From the NCBI GenBank assembly GCA_025359685.1, contig JANYEY010000114.1:1-44118 (forward strand): 44,118 nucleotides of DNA. Direction: 5' to 3'. A program made the translations under genes and the position numbers. Positions 31,993 to 40,956 of the stretch are shown in pieces (positions within the stretch are counted from its first letter, which is position 1; every line of letters starts with the position of its first letter). Source of the stretch: Sphingomonadaceae bacterium (lineage in GTDB: Bacteria > Pseudomonadota > Alphaproteobacteria > Sphingomonadales > Sphingomonadaceae). Below the pieces are notes generated by a model. That model made no database searches. It was not told the DNA's origin and was given only the letters and a program-made list of their open reading frames with translations.

Positions 31993-34299
31993 TCAGGCCG
32001 CCCTTACCTTCGCTTCGTTGGCGAGCAGGTTGGAGAGCGCTTCCAGCTGCATCGGTTTGGCGAGGTAATAGCCTTGTGCGATGTCACAGCCGATCGCCCG
32101 CAGCAGCGAGAGCGTCTCGGGATCCTCGATCCCTTCGGCGATGACGCGGCGGCCCAGGCCGTGGGCCAGGACAATGGTCGATTCAACTAGCATCATGTCG
32201 CTAGCGTTTTCGACCAACCCGATCACGAAGCGGCGGTCGATTTTGATCTCCTGGCATGGAACTGAACGAAGATATTCCAGCGTCGCGTTGCCCGTTCCGT
32301 AATCGTCGATCGACAGGTCGATCCCGATTGCGGCGATGCCGGACAAGTTCTTCTTGACCAGGTTGTGCTCCTTGAACGGCGCGGATTCGGTGACTTCCAG
32401 TGTAAGGTTGCCCGCCGGGAAGCCGGTCCGCGCAAGGACCTGCGAGATCTTGAACGGCAGGTGCTCCTGCTGAAGCAGGTTTGCCGAGACATTGACGCTC
32501 AGGCGGAACGTCGGATTGTCGGCAATCAGCTTACGGGCCGCTCGGGTCGCCTCCTCAAGGACATGGAACGTCAGGCGGCTGATGCGATTGTGTGCTTCGG
32601 CAGGAAGGATAAAAGCCTCAGGCGAAATGGCGCCGCGGGTGGGGTGCTGCCATCGAACCAGCGCCTCAGCACCTGAGATAAGGTCATCGGTCAAGTTGAA
32701 CTGCGGCTGATAGGCAATCCAGATATCGCCATTGTCGATCGCGGCATCAAGCTCGCTCATCAGCGAGAGCTCCCAGGCGCTGTCTTCGTCGTTGACGCTG
32801 GTGTTAAACTTCACCAACTCCTGGTTGCTCGCGGCGTTGTCGGCGGCAAGCAGTGCCCGGCCGATGCGATTGGCAACTGGGCGCGAGATGTCCATGTCGA
32901 TGCCGAATGCCATCTGCACGTCGACTTTGCGATCGCGGATGACGAAATGACTTTCGATAAGCCGCGCAAGGCCCTCGACATGCCCGCGCAGATCGTTGGC
33001 GTTGAGCTCAGGGGCTAGCCAGTAGAGGACATCCTCGGCTTGATAATAGGTCGTGGCATGTCCTGGCACATTAAGGCGCCGGGCAATCTCGGAAACCAGC
33101 TCGTCTTCGACCGGGTCGGCAAAGCTTGCCCCGATGGCCGCATAGTTGCGGATGCGCAAGGCGATCACCGGGCGAAGTGCGGCCAGCGGTTCTTCGCGCA
33201 AAGCTGAAAGGTTGGGCATTAGCGTACCCGCGTTGCGTCTGCTTGCTTCGAGCAGATGTCTGTGAGCCGTAGCTCTAACTGCGACGATGCCGAACAGCAG
33301 GTACGCAGGGAGGAAATCGGCAGTGACAAGATACACGTCGAGCACGAAAGGAATGGTCAACCCGAATAGAATGGCCGCCACAACGGCTAACCCGGCGCGG
33401 CGGCGGGTCTGTGCGCGCAGAAACATTGCTGCCAGTAGAACCGCAGCGAACAGTGCCGGAAGCGCTCCGATGTCGGCTGGGCGTCCAGCTCGCAACGTCT
33501 GGGCGCCGATTGCGTGGGTGTATACCGCAGGAAACCAGTTCTGGCCTGCTACTTGCAGCCAATCGGCAGATAGTACCGTAGTTTTTCCGACAATTATGTC
33601 TCTGCCTGCAACTTGTTTGTGGTCAAATCGGCCGTTTACAACGTCGATGTAGGAGATCGTCGGCACAGATTTGACTCGGATTGACCAGTCAGGACGGAAA
33701 TGGCTTCCGGATTCTGCGTTTTGACGCGCAATATCGGCAGCGATTCCCACAACCTGCTTGCCGTTTATATCGGTCGCATAGTCGAGTTCAGCGGCCAGTG
33801 AAAACGGCGCCACACGACCGGTCAACGATCGCAGTTGAGCTACGTGGGCGAATGGTTCAGTGGGTGCGGTGATCTCATTGAGACCAGTAATGCTGTTAGA
33901 TGCGACAGTTGTTCCAAGAAAAACATGACCAGTGTGCCGATTGATACTCGCCGCGAATGCGTCATCACCAGCTTGATCAACCTTGTCAGCGAATGCTTTA
34001 TCGTAATATATGCGATTGGCGCCTGACTTGAGCAAATTCTCGACCATGGCCACATCATTGATGCGCGAATAGTTGAGAGTGCCTAGCTCGCGGATCGAGC
34101 GATCATCGATAGCGACGACAACCACCCTGCCATCAGCGGGGCGCGCGCGCAGATAATTGCGGCCACCGCGATAGATGTCTTCCAAGGGCATAAACAGCTG
34201 GATCGCAGCCGCAACCCCAGCGATCACGCAGGCCCAGGCGAAGATCCGCAGACGTGTCGGGCGCTTTTTTTGCTTTGATTTACGCTTGAATGGCCACAT
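31993..34299 (-). CDS. CHASE2 - degenerate GGDEF - EAL domain protein (c-di-GMP phosphodiesterase)
   Basis: 768-residue membrane signalling protein. A basic start and one helix (about 18-37) lead into a periplasmic CHASE2 sensor (GRVVVVAIDDRSIRELG), then three membrane helices (about 280-345). A GGDEF-like domain at about 370-500 has AEDVL in place of GGDEF, so it should not make c-di-GMP. The EAL domain (about 515-760) keeps GAEALVRWQHP, NVSANLL, LEVTES, SIDDYGTG, KIDRRFV, AEGIED and QGYYLAKPM, the residues for metal binding and catalysis, so it is probably an active phosphodiesterase. The ATG at 34299 has GAAGG nearby. It lies next to the exopolysaccharide locus, a process often governed by c-di-GMP; that link is inference. 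Confidence 0.9.
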   Translation of the reverse strand: MWPFKRKSKQKKRPTRLRIFAWACVIAGVAAAIQLFMPLEDIYRGGRNYLRARPADGRVVVVAIDDRSIRELGTLNYSRINDVAMVENLLKSGANRIYYDKAFADKVDQAGDDAFAASINRHTGHVFLGTTVASNSITGLNEITAPTEPFAHVAQLRSLTGRVAPFSLAAELDYATDINGKQVVGIAADIARQNAESGSHFRPDWSIRVKSVPTISYIDVVNGRFDHKQVAGRDIIVGKTTVLSADWLQVAGQNWFPAVYTHAIGAQTLRAGRPADIGALPALFAAVLLAAMFLRAQTRRRAGLAVVAAILFGLTIPFVLDVYLVTADFLPAYLLFGIVAVRATAHRHLLEASRRNAGTLMPNLSALREEPLAALRPVIALRIRNYAAIGASFADPVEDELVSEIARRLNVPGHATTYYQAEDVLYWLAPELNANDLRGHVEGLARLIESHFVIRDRKVDVQMAFGIDMDISRPVANRIGRALLAADNAASNQELVKFNTSVNDEDSAWELSLMSELDAAIDNGDIWIAYQPQFNLTDDLISGAEALVRWQHPTRGAISPEAFILPAEAHNRISRLTFHVLEEATRAARKLIADNPTFRLSVNVSANLLQQEHLPFKISQVLARTGFPAGNLTLEVTESAPFKEHNLVKKNLSGIAAIGIDLSIDDYGTGNATLEYLRSVPCQEIKIDRRFVIGLVENASDMMLVESTIVLAHGLGRRVIAEGIEDPETLSLLRAIGCDIAQGYYLAKPMQLEALSNLLANEAKVRAA

Positions 34300-34357
34300 C
34301 AGCTGCGGCCTTCGTCATGATCCGCCCGCCAACCCCGATTCGCGAACGAAATCAACC

Positions 34358-34380
34358 CCTTCCGTGCTGGGCACGGAAGG
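34358..34380 (-). terminator. Perfect 10-bp hairpin between pirin and EAL genes
   Basis: CCTTCCGTGC and GCACGGAAGG flank a 3-base loop. It lies about 100 bp after the pirin stop and 59 bp before the EAL ATG. Only GGTTGATTTCG follows on the minus strand, so it may be a weak terminator or an element in the EAL leader. Confidence 0.45.
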
Positions 34381-34483
34381 CGCTGTTCAAGGCAGCGGGG
34401 CATGGTCCCGTTGGTCATGAGGCCGGACTAAGCGAAATATGGTAATTATTCGTTAGCCCTAACATCGCCTTGCGGCGAAGGGG

Positions 34484-35182
34484 TCAACGGCTGTCGACCA
34501 GGACCAATTCGGTATCGGCCAGCGCGGTCACGCTAAGCGATGCCTCGCCGGTGACCGCGATGCCATCGCGCGGTGCGGCTCGGTGGCCATTGGCGTCGAT
34601 TTCGCCGCCGACTGCGACCAGGTACTGGTGGCGGTCGGGATCGAGCGGCAACGCGATGGTTTCACCGGCCTTGAGCGTGGCCGCCAGCCCCCGCGCATCG
34701 GCACGGATCAAGAGGGCATCGTCTGCCTCAGGCGAGCAGCTCGCGACCACTTCCCAGCGCCCGGCACGGGTCCCGCGCGGAAATTCGCGCTGGCCCCAGC
34801 GCGGCGCATCGCCCTGGCGGTCGGTTTCTATCCAGATCTGGAACAGGGTGGTGGGCTCATCCTCCAGATTGAACTCGGCATGCGTGATGCCGCTGCCCGC
34901 GCTCATCACTTGTACATCGCCGGCACCAGTGCGGCCCTTGTTGCCCAGGCTATCCTGGTGGGTGATCGCGCCGCTGCGCACGAAGGTGATAATTTCCATG
35001 TCGCGGTGCGGGTGCGGGGGAAAGCCGCTCTGCGCGGCGATGGTATCGTCGTTCCACACACGCAAGGCACCCCAGCCCATCCGGACGGGATCATGGTAAT
35101 TGGCAAAACTGAAATGGTGGACGGCATTGAGCCAGCCGTGGTCGGCATGGCCGAGACTGGCAAAGGGACGGACTTCAATCAT
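34484..35182 (-). CDS. Pirin family protein
   Basis: 232-residue bicupin protein of the pirin family. The first cupin keeps the metal-site motif PPHPHRDMEIITFV (two His) and GSGITHAEFN (His and Glu), which bind iron in known pirins; the second cupin is less conserved, as usual. Some bacterial pirins (YhhW) act as quercetinases; others bind partner proteins. The ATG at 35182 gives the family start MIEVRPFASLGHADHGWLN; an open extension to 35254 looks non-coding. It has no signal peptide. It follows the TonB receptor gene by 77 bp on the same strand and might be co-transcribed. Confidence 0.9.
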   Translation of the reverse strand: MIEVRPFASLGHADHGWLNAVHHFSFANYHDPVRMGWGALRVWNDDTIAAQSGFPPHPHRDMEIITFVRSGAITHQDSLGNKGRTGAGDVQVMSAGSGITHAEFNLEDEPTTLFQIWIETDRQGDAPRWGQREFPRGTRAGRWEVVASCSPEADDALLIRADARGLAATLKAGETIALPLDPDRHQYLVAVGGEIDANGHRAAPRDGIAVTGEASLSVTALADTELVLVDSR

Positions 35183-35259
35183 GGGACTATCCACATCGGC
35201 GGGGTGTGATCGCCGGAATTGACCGGAATATGGGGTGCCTGCGCGGCGTTGCAAGCCGC

Positions 35260-37383
35260 CTAAAACGACTTGCGCAGCCCCACGAAGACCCCGCGGCGCT
35301 GACCCCAGACCGGCTGCCCGGCGCCCACGCCCGAACCGTCCGCTTGCAGGTAAACCTTGTCGAACAGGTTGATCACATCGAACCGCAGGGTCCAGCCGTG
35401 TTCCTCGCTACCGATAACCTGGGCCAGCCCGAAGTTGGCCACGAGGTACGATTGCAAGGTGCCGCCATTGGGCACATGGCCAATCGGATCGTCAGTCCTG
35501 AGCCCGCTGCCGTAAATGAAATCGAACGCTGGTCGCAGCTTGCCGATCCCGTCGTTAAGATCGAGCTGAACCCCGCCGGAAGCCGTCCATTTCTGCGAAT
35601 GATCGGTGAAGATATAATTCGTGCCAGTGTAAGTCACGACAGCAGGTTCGAACAGAAACTCATTGGAAACGATTGATTTTGCCTGTTGCTGTCCCCGTGC
35701 AAGGTTGCCGTATACGTGCAACGGGCCCTTAGCGTAGCTGGCGCTGAGTTCCACCCCCCAGTTGCGCGCCTTGGCGTAGTTGAACGGCGAGGATATCCTG
35801 AGCGTGCCCAGCTCGGCATCGTCGAGCAGGTTGGTGGCAAGCTTGTAATAGGCATCGATGCCGAGCGTCAGGCGGCCACCAAACTGGTGCTGCATCCCGA
35901 TATCGAACAGATTCTCGCGCTGCGAACGGATCGGGCCGGAGGCGTTGTTTGGCGGCGCGCCGGTGGTCCCGGTAAATGCCGCCAGCGTACCCTGGCCGAC
36001 CAGAACCAGCGGGGGCGGGGTGAAGTAGCGGGCATAGCCGAGGTGCACCGTGGTCGCTGTGTCAGGCGTCCAGACCAGCCCGATGCGCGGGCTGAGCTGG
36101 CTTTCGCTGATCTGGCTTTTGGAATGATCGTAGCGCAGGCCGGCATTTACCGTCACAGCTTCGCCCAGCTTCCATTCGTCCTGAACATAGGCGGACCAAT
36201 CGCGGCCGGTCAGGCGCTCGCTTACCGGTACCACGAGCGGAACGTCGCTGGTCTGGTTGCCGAAGCCGTCCGCCGGAAATACTCGGTTGATGCTGTTCGA
36301 GCGGCTTTGGTCCTGTTGGTAGAACAGGCCCGCGCGCAGCGTGTGCGCTTCGCCAAGCTTTAGCGAACCATCGACCTGGAAACCGATCGCCTTGCTAACT
36401 TGCGTCAAGTCTGACTCGGTGCCGTTGAACATCAGGGTGCCGCCTTGGGGATCGGGCAGGAAGCGGGCCTTGGCGTAGCGGGTGAAGGCGGCAACCTGCA
36501 GATTGAACCGGTCGGTCGAGTGCTGCCACGAAGTAACGCCGAACCAGGCATCTTGCTGCTGGTTCTGGTCCAGCGTGGCGGAATTGAACGTGGTGCGGCC
36601 GTTTAGCTGGTAGTCGGGGCTGATCCCGGCCTGGTTGGGCAGTTGCACCTTGGCCAAGGCGGTGCCGCCGAACACCGCAATACGGTCGTTGTCGCCCAGG
36701 ATATACGAAAGGTAGCCGAACCCGCGCCAGGTTTTCGATCGGTCATGGATCGCGCTGCGCGTCGGTTCGGGGTTGGCCAGCCCCTGGTCGGTCTGCTGGT
36801 AGCTGCCCGAAACGAAATAGTTGAGCCGCCCGATCGGGCCGCGCAGCGTGAAGCTGGGAATGAAGCTGCCGTTGCTGCCGCCATAGATCCCGACATCGCC
36901 ATCGGCATCGAACGATTCCTTGCGCGTTGTCAGGTTGACCACGCCCGTAGTGCGGAAGCCGTATTGGGCGGGCAGTGCACCAGTAAGCACCTCGACAGAT
37001 TCGGCCACGCGCGGATCGACCAGCGACCCGAAGCCATGGAATGCTTGCGGAATGTTGATCCCGTTGAGCCGGTAGAGCACGTTGCCGTGTTCGTTGCGGA
37101 TATGGATTTCGCCATCGCCGTCATTGTCCATCGACACGCCAGGCGCTTGGAGCAGAACGCCGGCCAGCCCGCGATCGATGCCGCCGGGCTGGATTTCGAG
37201 ATCAGTGTGTTCGAAGGTTGAGGCTTGCGCGCCGATCGACGGGTCGATCTTTTCCCGCGCCGCGTTCAGCCGCTGTGCGGTGACGACAATGTCCGTGGTT
37301 TGCGCGGCATCGCCATCGTTGTCGGGGGCTTGGGCAAGGGCAGGGCTGGCAAGCAGAGTAGTGCAGAGAAGCAGGTGGCGCAC
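35260..37383 (-). CDS. TonB-dependent outer membrane receptor
   Basis: 707-residue receptor. The signal peptide (HLLLCTTLLASPALA) is followed by a TonB-box-like DIVVTAQ, a plug domain (GVLLQAPGVSMDNDGDGE, then RLNGINIP and VEVLTGALPAQYG) and a beta-barrel that ends in the expected aromatic residue (GVFVGLRKSF). It brings a substrate across the outer membrane using TonB energy. The substrate is not clear; no siderophore or sugar-use gene is adjacent. The start is GTG at 37383 with GGAAAAG 8 nt upstream. An inverted repeat upstream overlaps the likely promoter, suggesting control by a repressor. Confidence 0.92.
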   Translation of the reverse strand: MRHLLLCTTLLASPALAQAPDNDGDAAQTTDIVVTAQRLNAAREKIDPSIGAQASTFEHTDLEIQPGGIDRGLAGVLLQAPGVSMDNDGDGEIHIRNEHGNVLYRLNGINIPQAFHGFGSLVDPRVAESVEVLTGALPAQYGFRTTGVVNLTTRKESFDADGDVGIYGGSNGSFIPSFTLRGPIGRLNYFVSGSYQQTDQGLANPEPTRSAIHDRSKTWRGFGYLSYILGDNDRIAVFGGTALAKVQLPNQAGISPDYQLNGRTTFNSATLDQNQQQDAWFGVTSWQHSTDRFNLQVAAFTRYAKARFLPDPQGGTLMFNGTESDLTQVSKAIGFQVDGSLKLGEAHTLRAGLFYQQDQSRSNSINRVFPADGFGNQTSDVPLVVPVSERLTGRDWSAYVQDEWKLGEAVTVNAGLRYDHSKSQISESQLSPRIGLVWTPDTATTVHLGYARYFTPPPLVLVGQGTLAAFTGTTGAPPNNASGPIRSQRENLFDIGMQHQFGGRLTLGIDAYYKLATNLLDDAELGTLRISSPFNYAKARNWGVELSASYAKGPLHVYGNLARGQQQAKSIVSNEFLFEPAVVTYTGTNYIFTDHSQKWTASGGVQLDLNDGIGKLRPAFDFIYGSGLRTDDPIGHVPNGGTLQSYLVANFGLAQVIGSEEHGWTLRFDVINLFDKVYLQADGSGVGAGQPVWGQRRGVFVGLRKSF

Positions 37384-37447
37384 GGTTGAAACTTTTCCAA
37401 TTTGGAGGCGTGTGGTGCGCTGCCTTAGACAGATGTTACATTATCTC

Positions 37448-37469
37448 AAAGTGAACAATCGGTCACTTT
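37448..37469 (-). promoter_or_regulatory. Inverted repeat at the TonB receptor promoter
   Basis: AAAGTGA and TCACTTT flank an 8-base spacer. On the minus strand GATAAT, a good -10 hexamer, follows a few bases after the second arm, so a protein bound here would cover the -35 region. It abuts the stop of zapE. The repeat is seen; operator function is inference. Confidence 0.5.
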
Positions 37470-38585
37470 TCACGCTTCACCGTGCCCGGCGGCCAGATAA
37501 TCGCTGCTCTGCATTTCCATCAGGCGGCTGACGGTCCGTTCGAACTCGAATGCGCCGTCACCGGCGGTGTAGAGCTGATCGGGTTCGGCGGCGGCGGTGA
37601 CGAACAGCTTGACCTTGTTCTCATAGAGCGCGTCGATCAGCGTGACGAAACGCGCCGCCTCATTGCGGCTCTCCGGGCCCAGTTCCGGCACCCCGACCAA
37701 GATCACGGTGTGGTAGGCATGGGCAATCGCGAGATAATCCGCTGCGCCGCGCGGCTCGCCGCACAGCCGCTTGAAGCTGAATACCGCGACGCCCTTGAGG
37801 CTTTTGGGCACGTGCAGCACGCGACCTCCGCCAAGATCCAGATCGGCCGAGGGCACATGAGCGCTGTCTTCCGGCGGGTAGTCGGTCAGGCGAAAGAAAG
37901 CCTCACGCACCTGTGCTGTCGCCGCGTCGCCTAACGGAGTGTGCCAGCTGTCGATCCCGCCCAGCCGCTCAAGCCGGTAATCGACCGGGCCATTGAGTGG
38001 CAGCACATCCAGCTCGCGCTCGATCAGGGCGATGAACGGCAGGAAATGCTCGCGGTTGAGCCCGTCCTTGTAGAGTTCCGCCGGAGCGCGGTTGGAAGTG
38101 GTGACGATGCACAGCCGATGTTCGACAATCAGCTGCGTGAAGAGCCGGCTCATGATCTGGGCATCAGCCGAATTGTTGACCACCATCTCGTCGAAAGCCA
38201 GCACGCGCAGCCCATCGGCAATCGCCGCAGCAACCGGCGGAATGGGGTCCCCGCTCTCGCTCTTGCGGGCTTCGCGCAGCCGCGCATGCACCTCGATCAT
38301 GAAGGCGTGGAAGTGGACACGGCGTTTTTCAGGGATGGCCAGACAGCGGTGGAACAGGTCCATCAGCATGGACTTGCCGCGCCCGACGCCGCCCCACAGG
38401 TAAAGCCCGGGCACCACATCGGGTTTGCGACCGGCCAGGCGCCACAACACCGATCCGCGCAAAGGGATAGCCTCAAGCGCAGTCTGCATTTGCGTCAGTC
38501 GCTCCGCGGCGGCGCGTTGCGCTGGGTCTGGCTGCAATTCACCCGCAGCAATCAACGCCTCGTAAGCGGCGGCAACGCTGGTCAT
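37470..38585 (-). CDS. zapE: Cell division protein ZapE (AFG1-like ATPase)
   Basis: 371-residue ATPase of the AFG1/ZapE family. Walker A GGVGRGKSML is at about 65-74, Walker B VLAFDEMVVNNSADA has the family's extended form, and HFHAFMIEVHARL and TTSNRAPAELYKDGLNREHFLPF are conserved. E. coli ZapE works at the division ring; mitochondrial AFG1 assists respiratory complex turnover. The ATG at 38585 fits the family start; the frame remains open to 38714 over the thioesterase gene. Its start overlaps the thioesterase stop by 4 bp (ATGA). It lies downstream of sdhB, an arrangement that fits the respiratory link of this family. Confidence 0.94.
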   Translation of the reverse strand: MTSVAAAYEALIAAGELQPDPAQRAAAERLTQMQTALEAIPLRGSVLWRLAGRKPDVVPGLYLWGGVGRGKSMLMDLFHRCLAIPEKRRVHFHAFMIEVHARLREARKSESGDPIPPVAAAIADGLRVLAFDEMVVNNSADAQIMSRLFTQLIVEHRLCIVTTSNRAPAELYKDGLNREHFLPFIALIERELDVLPLNGPVDYRLERLGGIDSWHTPLGDAATAQVREAFFRLTDYPPEDSAHVPSADLDLGGGRVLHVPKSLKGVAVFSFKRLCGEPRGAADYLAIAHAYHTVILVGVPELGPESRNEAARFVTLIDALYENKVKLFVTAAAEPDQLYTAGDGAFEFERTVSRLMEMQSSDYLAAGHGEA

Positions 38586-39043
38586 CGCGGCGCGGTCGGC
38601 TTGCGGATTGTGCCCGAAAAGGCGGCGATAATGTCGCCGGAACCTTGCTCGACAATCCCGCGCAGGAACACCAGGCGGCGGGTTTCCTTGAGCAGCTCGG
38701 TCACCGCATCGCACGGTATGCCCGGCTTGCCCGCGCCGATAAAGTGCACGTTGAGATCGAGCGTGACCGCAGTTCCAGCTTCGATGATGCCAAGCTGCCG
38801 CGAACAGGCGAACAGCGCGATATCGACCAACGCCATCACGGTGCCGCCGTGGATGTTGTCGCCGAGGTTGGTGTGGCGGTGTTCGGGAAACATCCGCAGC
38901 CGCGCCTTGCCATCATCGTCGCGGCGCACCAGCAGCTTGGGAAACATCCAGCTGTTGAAGCGGGTCGTGTCGTTCAGCTGCCAGGTGTGCCAGCCGGGAT
39001 TATCCGGATCGGGCTCGCTTCTGAATCGCCGGTCGTCACTCAT
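38582..39043 (-). CDS. PaaI-type hotdog thioesterase
   Basis: 153-residue single hotdog-fold protein. The central helix motif NIHGGTVMALVDIALF has the HGG and Asp pattern of the PaaI/YbgC-like acyl-CoA thioesterases, and DLNVHFIGAGKPG is the usual following strand. It hydrolyses an acyl-CoA thioester in the cytoplasm; the acyl group cannot be told from sequence. The gene begins 16 bp after sdhB's stop and overlaps zapE, giving a compact sdhB-thioesterase-zapE unit. Confidence 0.88.
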   Translation of the reverse strand: MSDDRRFRSEPDPDNPGWHTWQLNDTTRFNSWMFPKLLVRRDDDGKARLRMFPEHRHTNLGDNIHGGTVMALVDIALFACSRQLGIIEAGTAVTLDLNVHFIGAGKPGIPCDAVTELLKETRRLVFLRGIVEQGSGDIIAAFSGTIRKPTAPR

Positions 39044-39059
39044 GAAACGACGTCGCGCA

Positions 39060-39842
39060 TCAGACGTGTTTGGCCGCCTGCATCTTCTTGATTTCGGCGA
39101 TCGCGCGGGCGGGGTTAAGGCCCTTGGGGCAAACGTTGGCGCAGTTCATGATCGTGTGGCAGCGATAGAGCCGGAAGGGATCTTCCAGTTCATCGAGCCG
39201 CTCACCGGTCATTTCGTCGCGGCTGTCAGCCAGCCAGCGATAGGCCTGGAGCAGGATCGCCGGGCCGAGGAACTTGTCGCTGTTCCACCAGTAGCTGGGG
39301 CACGCAGTCGAGCAGCAGGCGCAGAGGATGCACTCATACAGGCCGTCGAGCTTCTCGCGCTGCTGCGGGCTCTGCAGGCGTTCCTTGCCCGAAGGCGTGG
39401 GAGTAACGGTTTGCAGCCACGGACGGATCGAAGCGTACTGGGCATAGAAATGGGTGAAATCGGGAACCAAGTCCTTGATCACTTCCATGTGCGGCAAGGG
39501 GGTGATGCGGATGTCGCCTGGGAGGTCTTCGATCGCGGTGGTGCAGGCCAGGCCATTGCGGCCATTGAGGTTCATCGCGCAGGACCCGCAGATCCCTTCG
39601 CGGCACGAGCGGCGGAAGGTGAGCGTCGGGTCCATTTCCGACTTCATCTTGATCAGCGCGTCAAGCACCATTGGCCCGCAGTTATCGAGATCAATCTCAA
39701 ACGTGTCGTAACGGGGGTTTTGGCCGCTATCCGGATCGTAGCGATAGACGGTGAAGCGTTTGACCCGCGCCGCGCCCGCAACTTTGTGCGCAATTCCGTC
39801 GCGCCGAATCTTGCTGTTTGCGGGGAGGGTGAAGGTCGCCAT
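39060..39842 (-). CDS. sdhB: Succinate dehydrogenase iron-sulfur subunit
   Basis: 260-residue SdhB. The plant-type [2Fe-2S] ligands are Cys80, Cys85, Cys88 and Cys100 (CREGICGSC, then C). The C-terminal domain has [16 protein letters not shown] and [17 protein letters not shown] for the [4Fe-4S] and [3Fe-4S] clusters. It passes electrons from the SdhA flavin to the membrane quinone site, linking the citric acid cycle to respiration. The usual partner sdhA is not next to it: the upstream gene on this strand is an unrelated membrane protein, so sdhCDA must be elsewhere or beyond another locus. Confidence 0.97.
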   Translation of the reverse strand: MATFTLPANSKIRRDGIAHKVAGAARVKRFTVYRYDPDSGQNPRYDTFEIDLDNCGPMVLDALIKMKSEMDPTLTFRRSCREGICGSCAMNLNGRNGLACTTAIEDLPGDIRITPLPHMEVIKDLVPDFTHFYAQYASIRPWLQTVTPTPSGKERLQSPQQREKLDGLYECILCACCSTACPSYWWNSDKFLGPAILLQAYRWLADSRDEMTGERLDELEDPFRLYRCHTIMNCANVCPKGLNPARAIAEIKKMQAAKHV

Positions 39843-39886
39843 TTCGATCCTGCCTTACTGACGGCAAATTGGCCGCGTTCGGGGCC

Positions 39887-40402
39887 CTATCTAGCGCCGT
39901 TCGCGCGGGGGGCAAGGTCTGCGCCACGATTTTCCGAACGATCGCGCCGCCGCCATAATGGCCGGCGGCTGCGGTGCGCGACAAGGCCATAGCCAAGCGC
40001 GGATATTTGCATGAGTGCGACGCCGAACAGGAGGACCATATGCGTGCCCGGGCGGACTGCAAATCGCGAGGCGGCGATGGCGTCGAGCATCGCTGCAAGC
40101 AACTGCGCGGCGGCGATAACGATTGGGAAAATTCGCACGCTGCGCAGAGCTATGGCGACAAGCGCAGCGAGGAGTAGGGTATCGAGGCCGAGTTGGGACT
40201 GGTAGTCGGCCAGTGCCGGGTGAACCGATGCCGCTGCTTTCGTTATCAGGAAACCAACCGCGGCGGTGATTGCCAACAGGCCTGTCAAGCCGCGCCCGCT
40301 TCCGTCGCCGCGCAATTGCGCCAGCACGTAGCAGGGCGCCATGGCAACCCATGGCCAAACGCCAAGCGTATCGAACAGGATTTGCCAGACCGCGACGATC
40401 AA
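39887..40402 (-). CDS. Small integral membrane protein, partner of the LuxR-type gene
   Basis: 171-residue protein with about five hydrophobic segments (for example VWPWVAMAPCYVLAQL, GLLAITAAVGFLI, LLLAALVAIAL, IVIAAAQLLAAML, MVLLFGVALMQISALGYGL) and a basic, Arg-rich cytoplasmic tail. I do not recognise the family. The start is TTG at 40402, overlapping the stop of the LuxR-type gene as TTGA; no ATG is suitably placed. The tight coupling suggests the two proteins work together at the membrane, perhaps as sensor and regulator. sdhB lies 44 bp downstream and may be read through. Confidence 0.65.
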   Translation of the reverse strand: MIVAVWQILFDTLGVWPWVAMAPCYVLAQLRGDGSGRGLTGLLAITAAVGFLITKAAASVHPALADYQSQLGLDTLLLAALVAIALRSVRIFPIVIAAAQLLAAMLDAIAASRFAVRPGTHMVLLFGVALMQISALGYGLVAHRSRRPLWRRRDRSENRGADLAPRANGAR

Positions 40403-40923
40403 GACCCGACAAGTCCATCAAGGGTCTCAGCAACGCTGAGCACCAGCAATGCCGTTATCGCGATGGCTGCGGCAAGCGTGACAATCGTCGCCGTTCGCCA
40501 CCAATAGCGATCGGGCCCGGCAAGCGCATTTTCCACTTTTCGGGAAATTGTGGAGGGTTGCAACACGCCGCTGTACTGCCGGGCACTAAGCTCGACAGGG
40601 CCAACGACCCCCTCCACGAAGCCTGTTTGATCCAGGCTGGCAGAAGCCTGAAGGGCAATTGGCTTACCTGTAAGAGAATTACTGGTCGGAATCGTGAGCA
40701 TCACTGTGCTTTGGCTGCGATACAGACGGGCAATCTGCGATCGAGGCAAGCCCCCCAGGCGATGCCTGATCATCTCGATCCGCTGGTTGACCGCACTCTC
40801 TGAGATATTCAATTTACGCGCAACTTCCTTGCTTGTCAGCCCGTCGGACACGAACGACAGCACCTCGCGCTGCTTGTCGGTCAGCATGTCGAGGATCGCC
40901 ATATGCTCGCGTGTCTGGGGCAT
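40399..40923 (-). CDS. LuxR-type HTH protein with C-terminal membrane anchor
   Basis: About 174 residues. The N-terminal third is a GerE/LuxR HTH (LTDKQREVLSFVSDGLTSKEV, split here by its turn, then ARKLNISESAVNQRIEMIRH). There is no receiver or autoinducer domain. A linker of about 70 residues leads to one hydrophobic helix near the C-terminus (TATIVTLAAAIAITALLVLSV), so the DNA-binding part should sit at the inner face of the membrane. The start is uncertain: ATG at 40923 or 40902, both without a Shine-Dalgarno site; a leaderless transcript is possible. A perfect AT-rich palindrome lies 34 bp upstream. It is coupled to the membrane protein gene that follows. Confidence 0.75.
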   Translation of the reverse strand: MPQTREHMAILDMLTDKQREVLSFVSDGLTSKEVARKLNISESAVNQRIEMIRHRLGGLPRSQIARLYRSQSTVMLTIPTSNSLTGKPIALQASASLDQTGFVEGVVGPVELSARQYSGVLQPSTISRKVENALAGPDRYWWRTATIVTLAAAIAITALLVLSVAETLDGLVGS

Positions 40924-40956
40924 CTGAAGCAAGCTTAGAACAAGCTTTGACTGGTA

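Noticed and set aside
37941..39992. 683-codon plus-strand frame
   Set aside because: It lies antisense to zapE, the thioesterase and sdhB, all with conserved motifs; its own translation has no recognisable domain.
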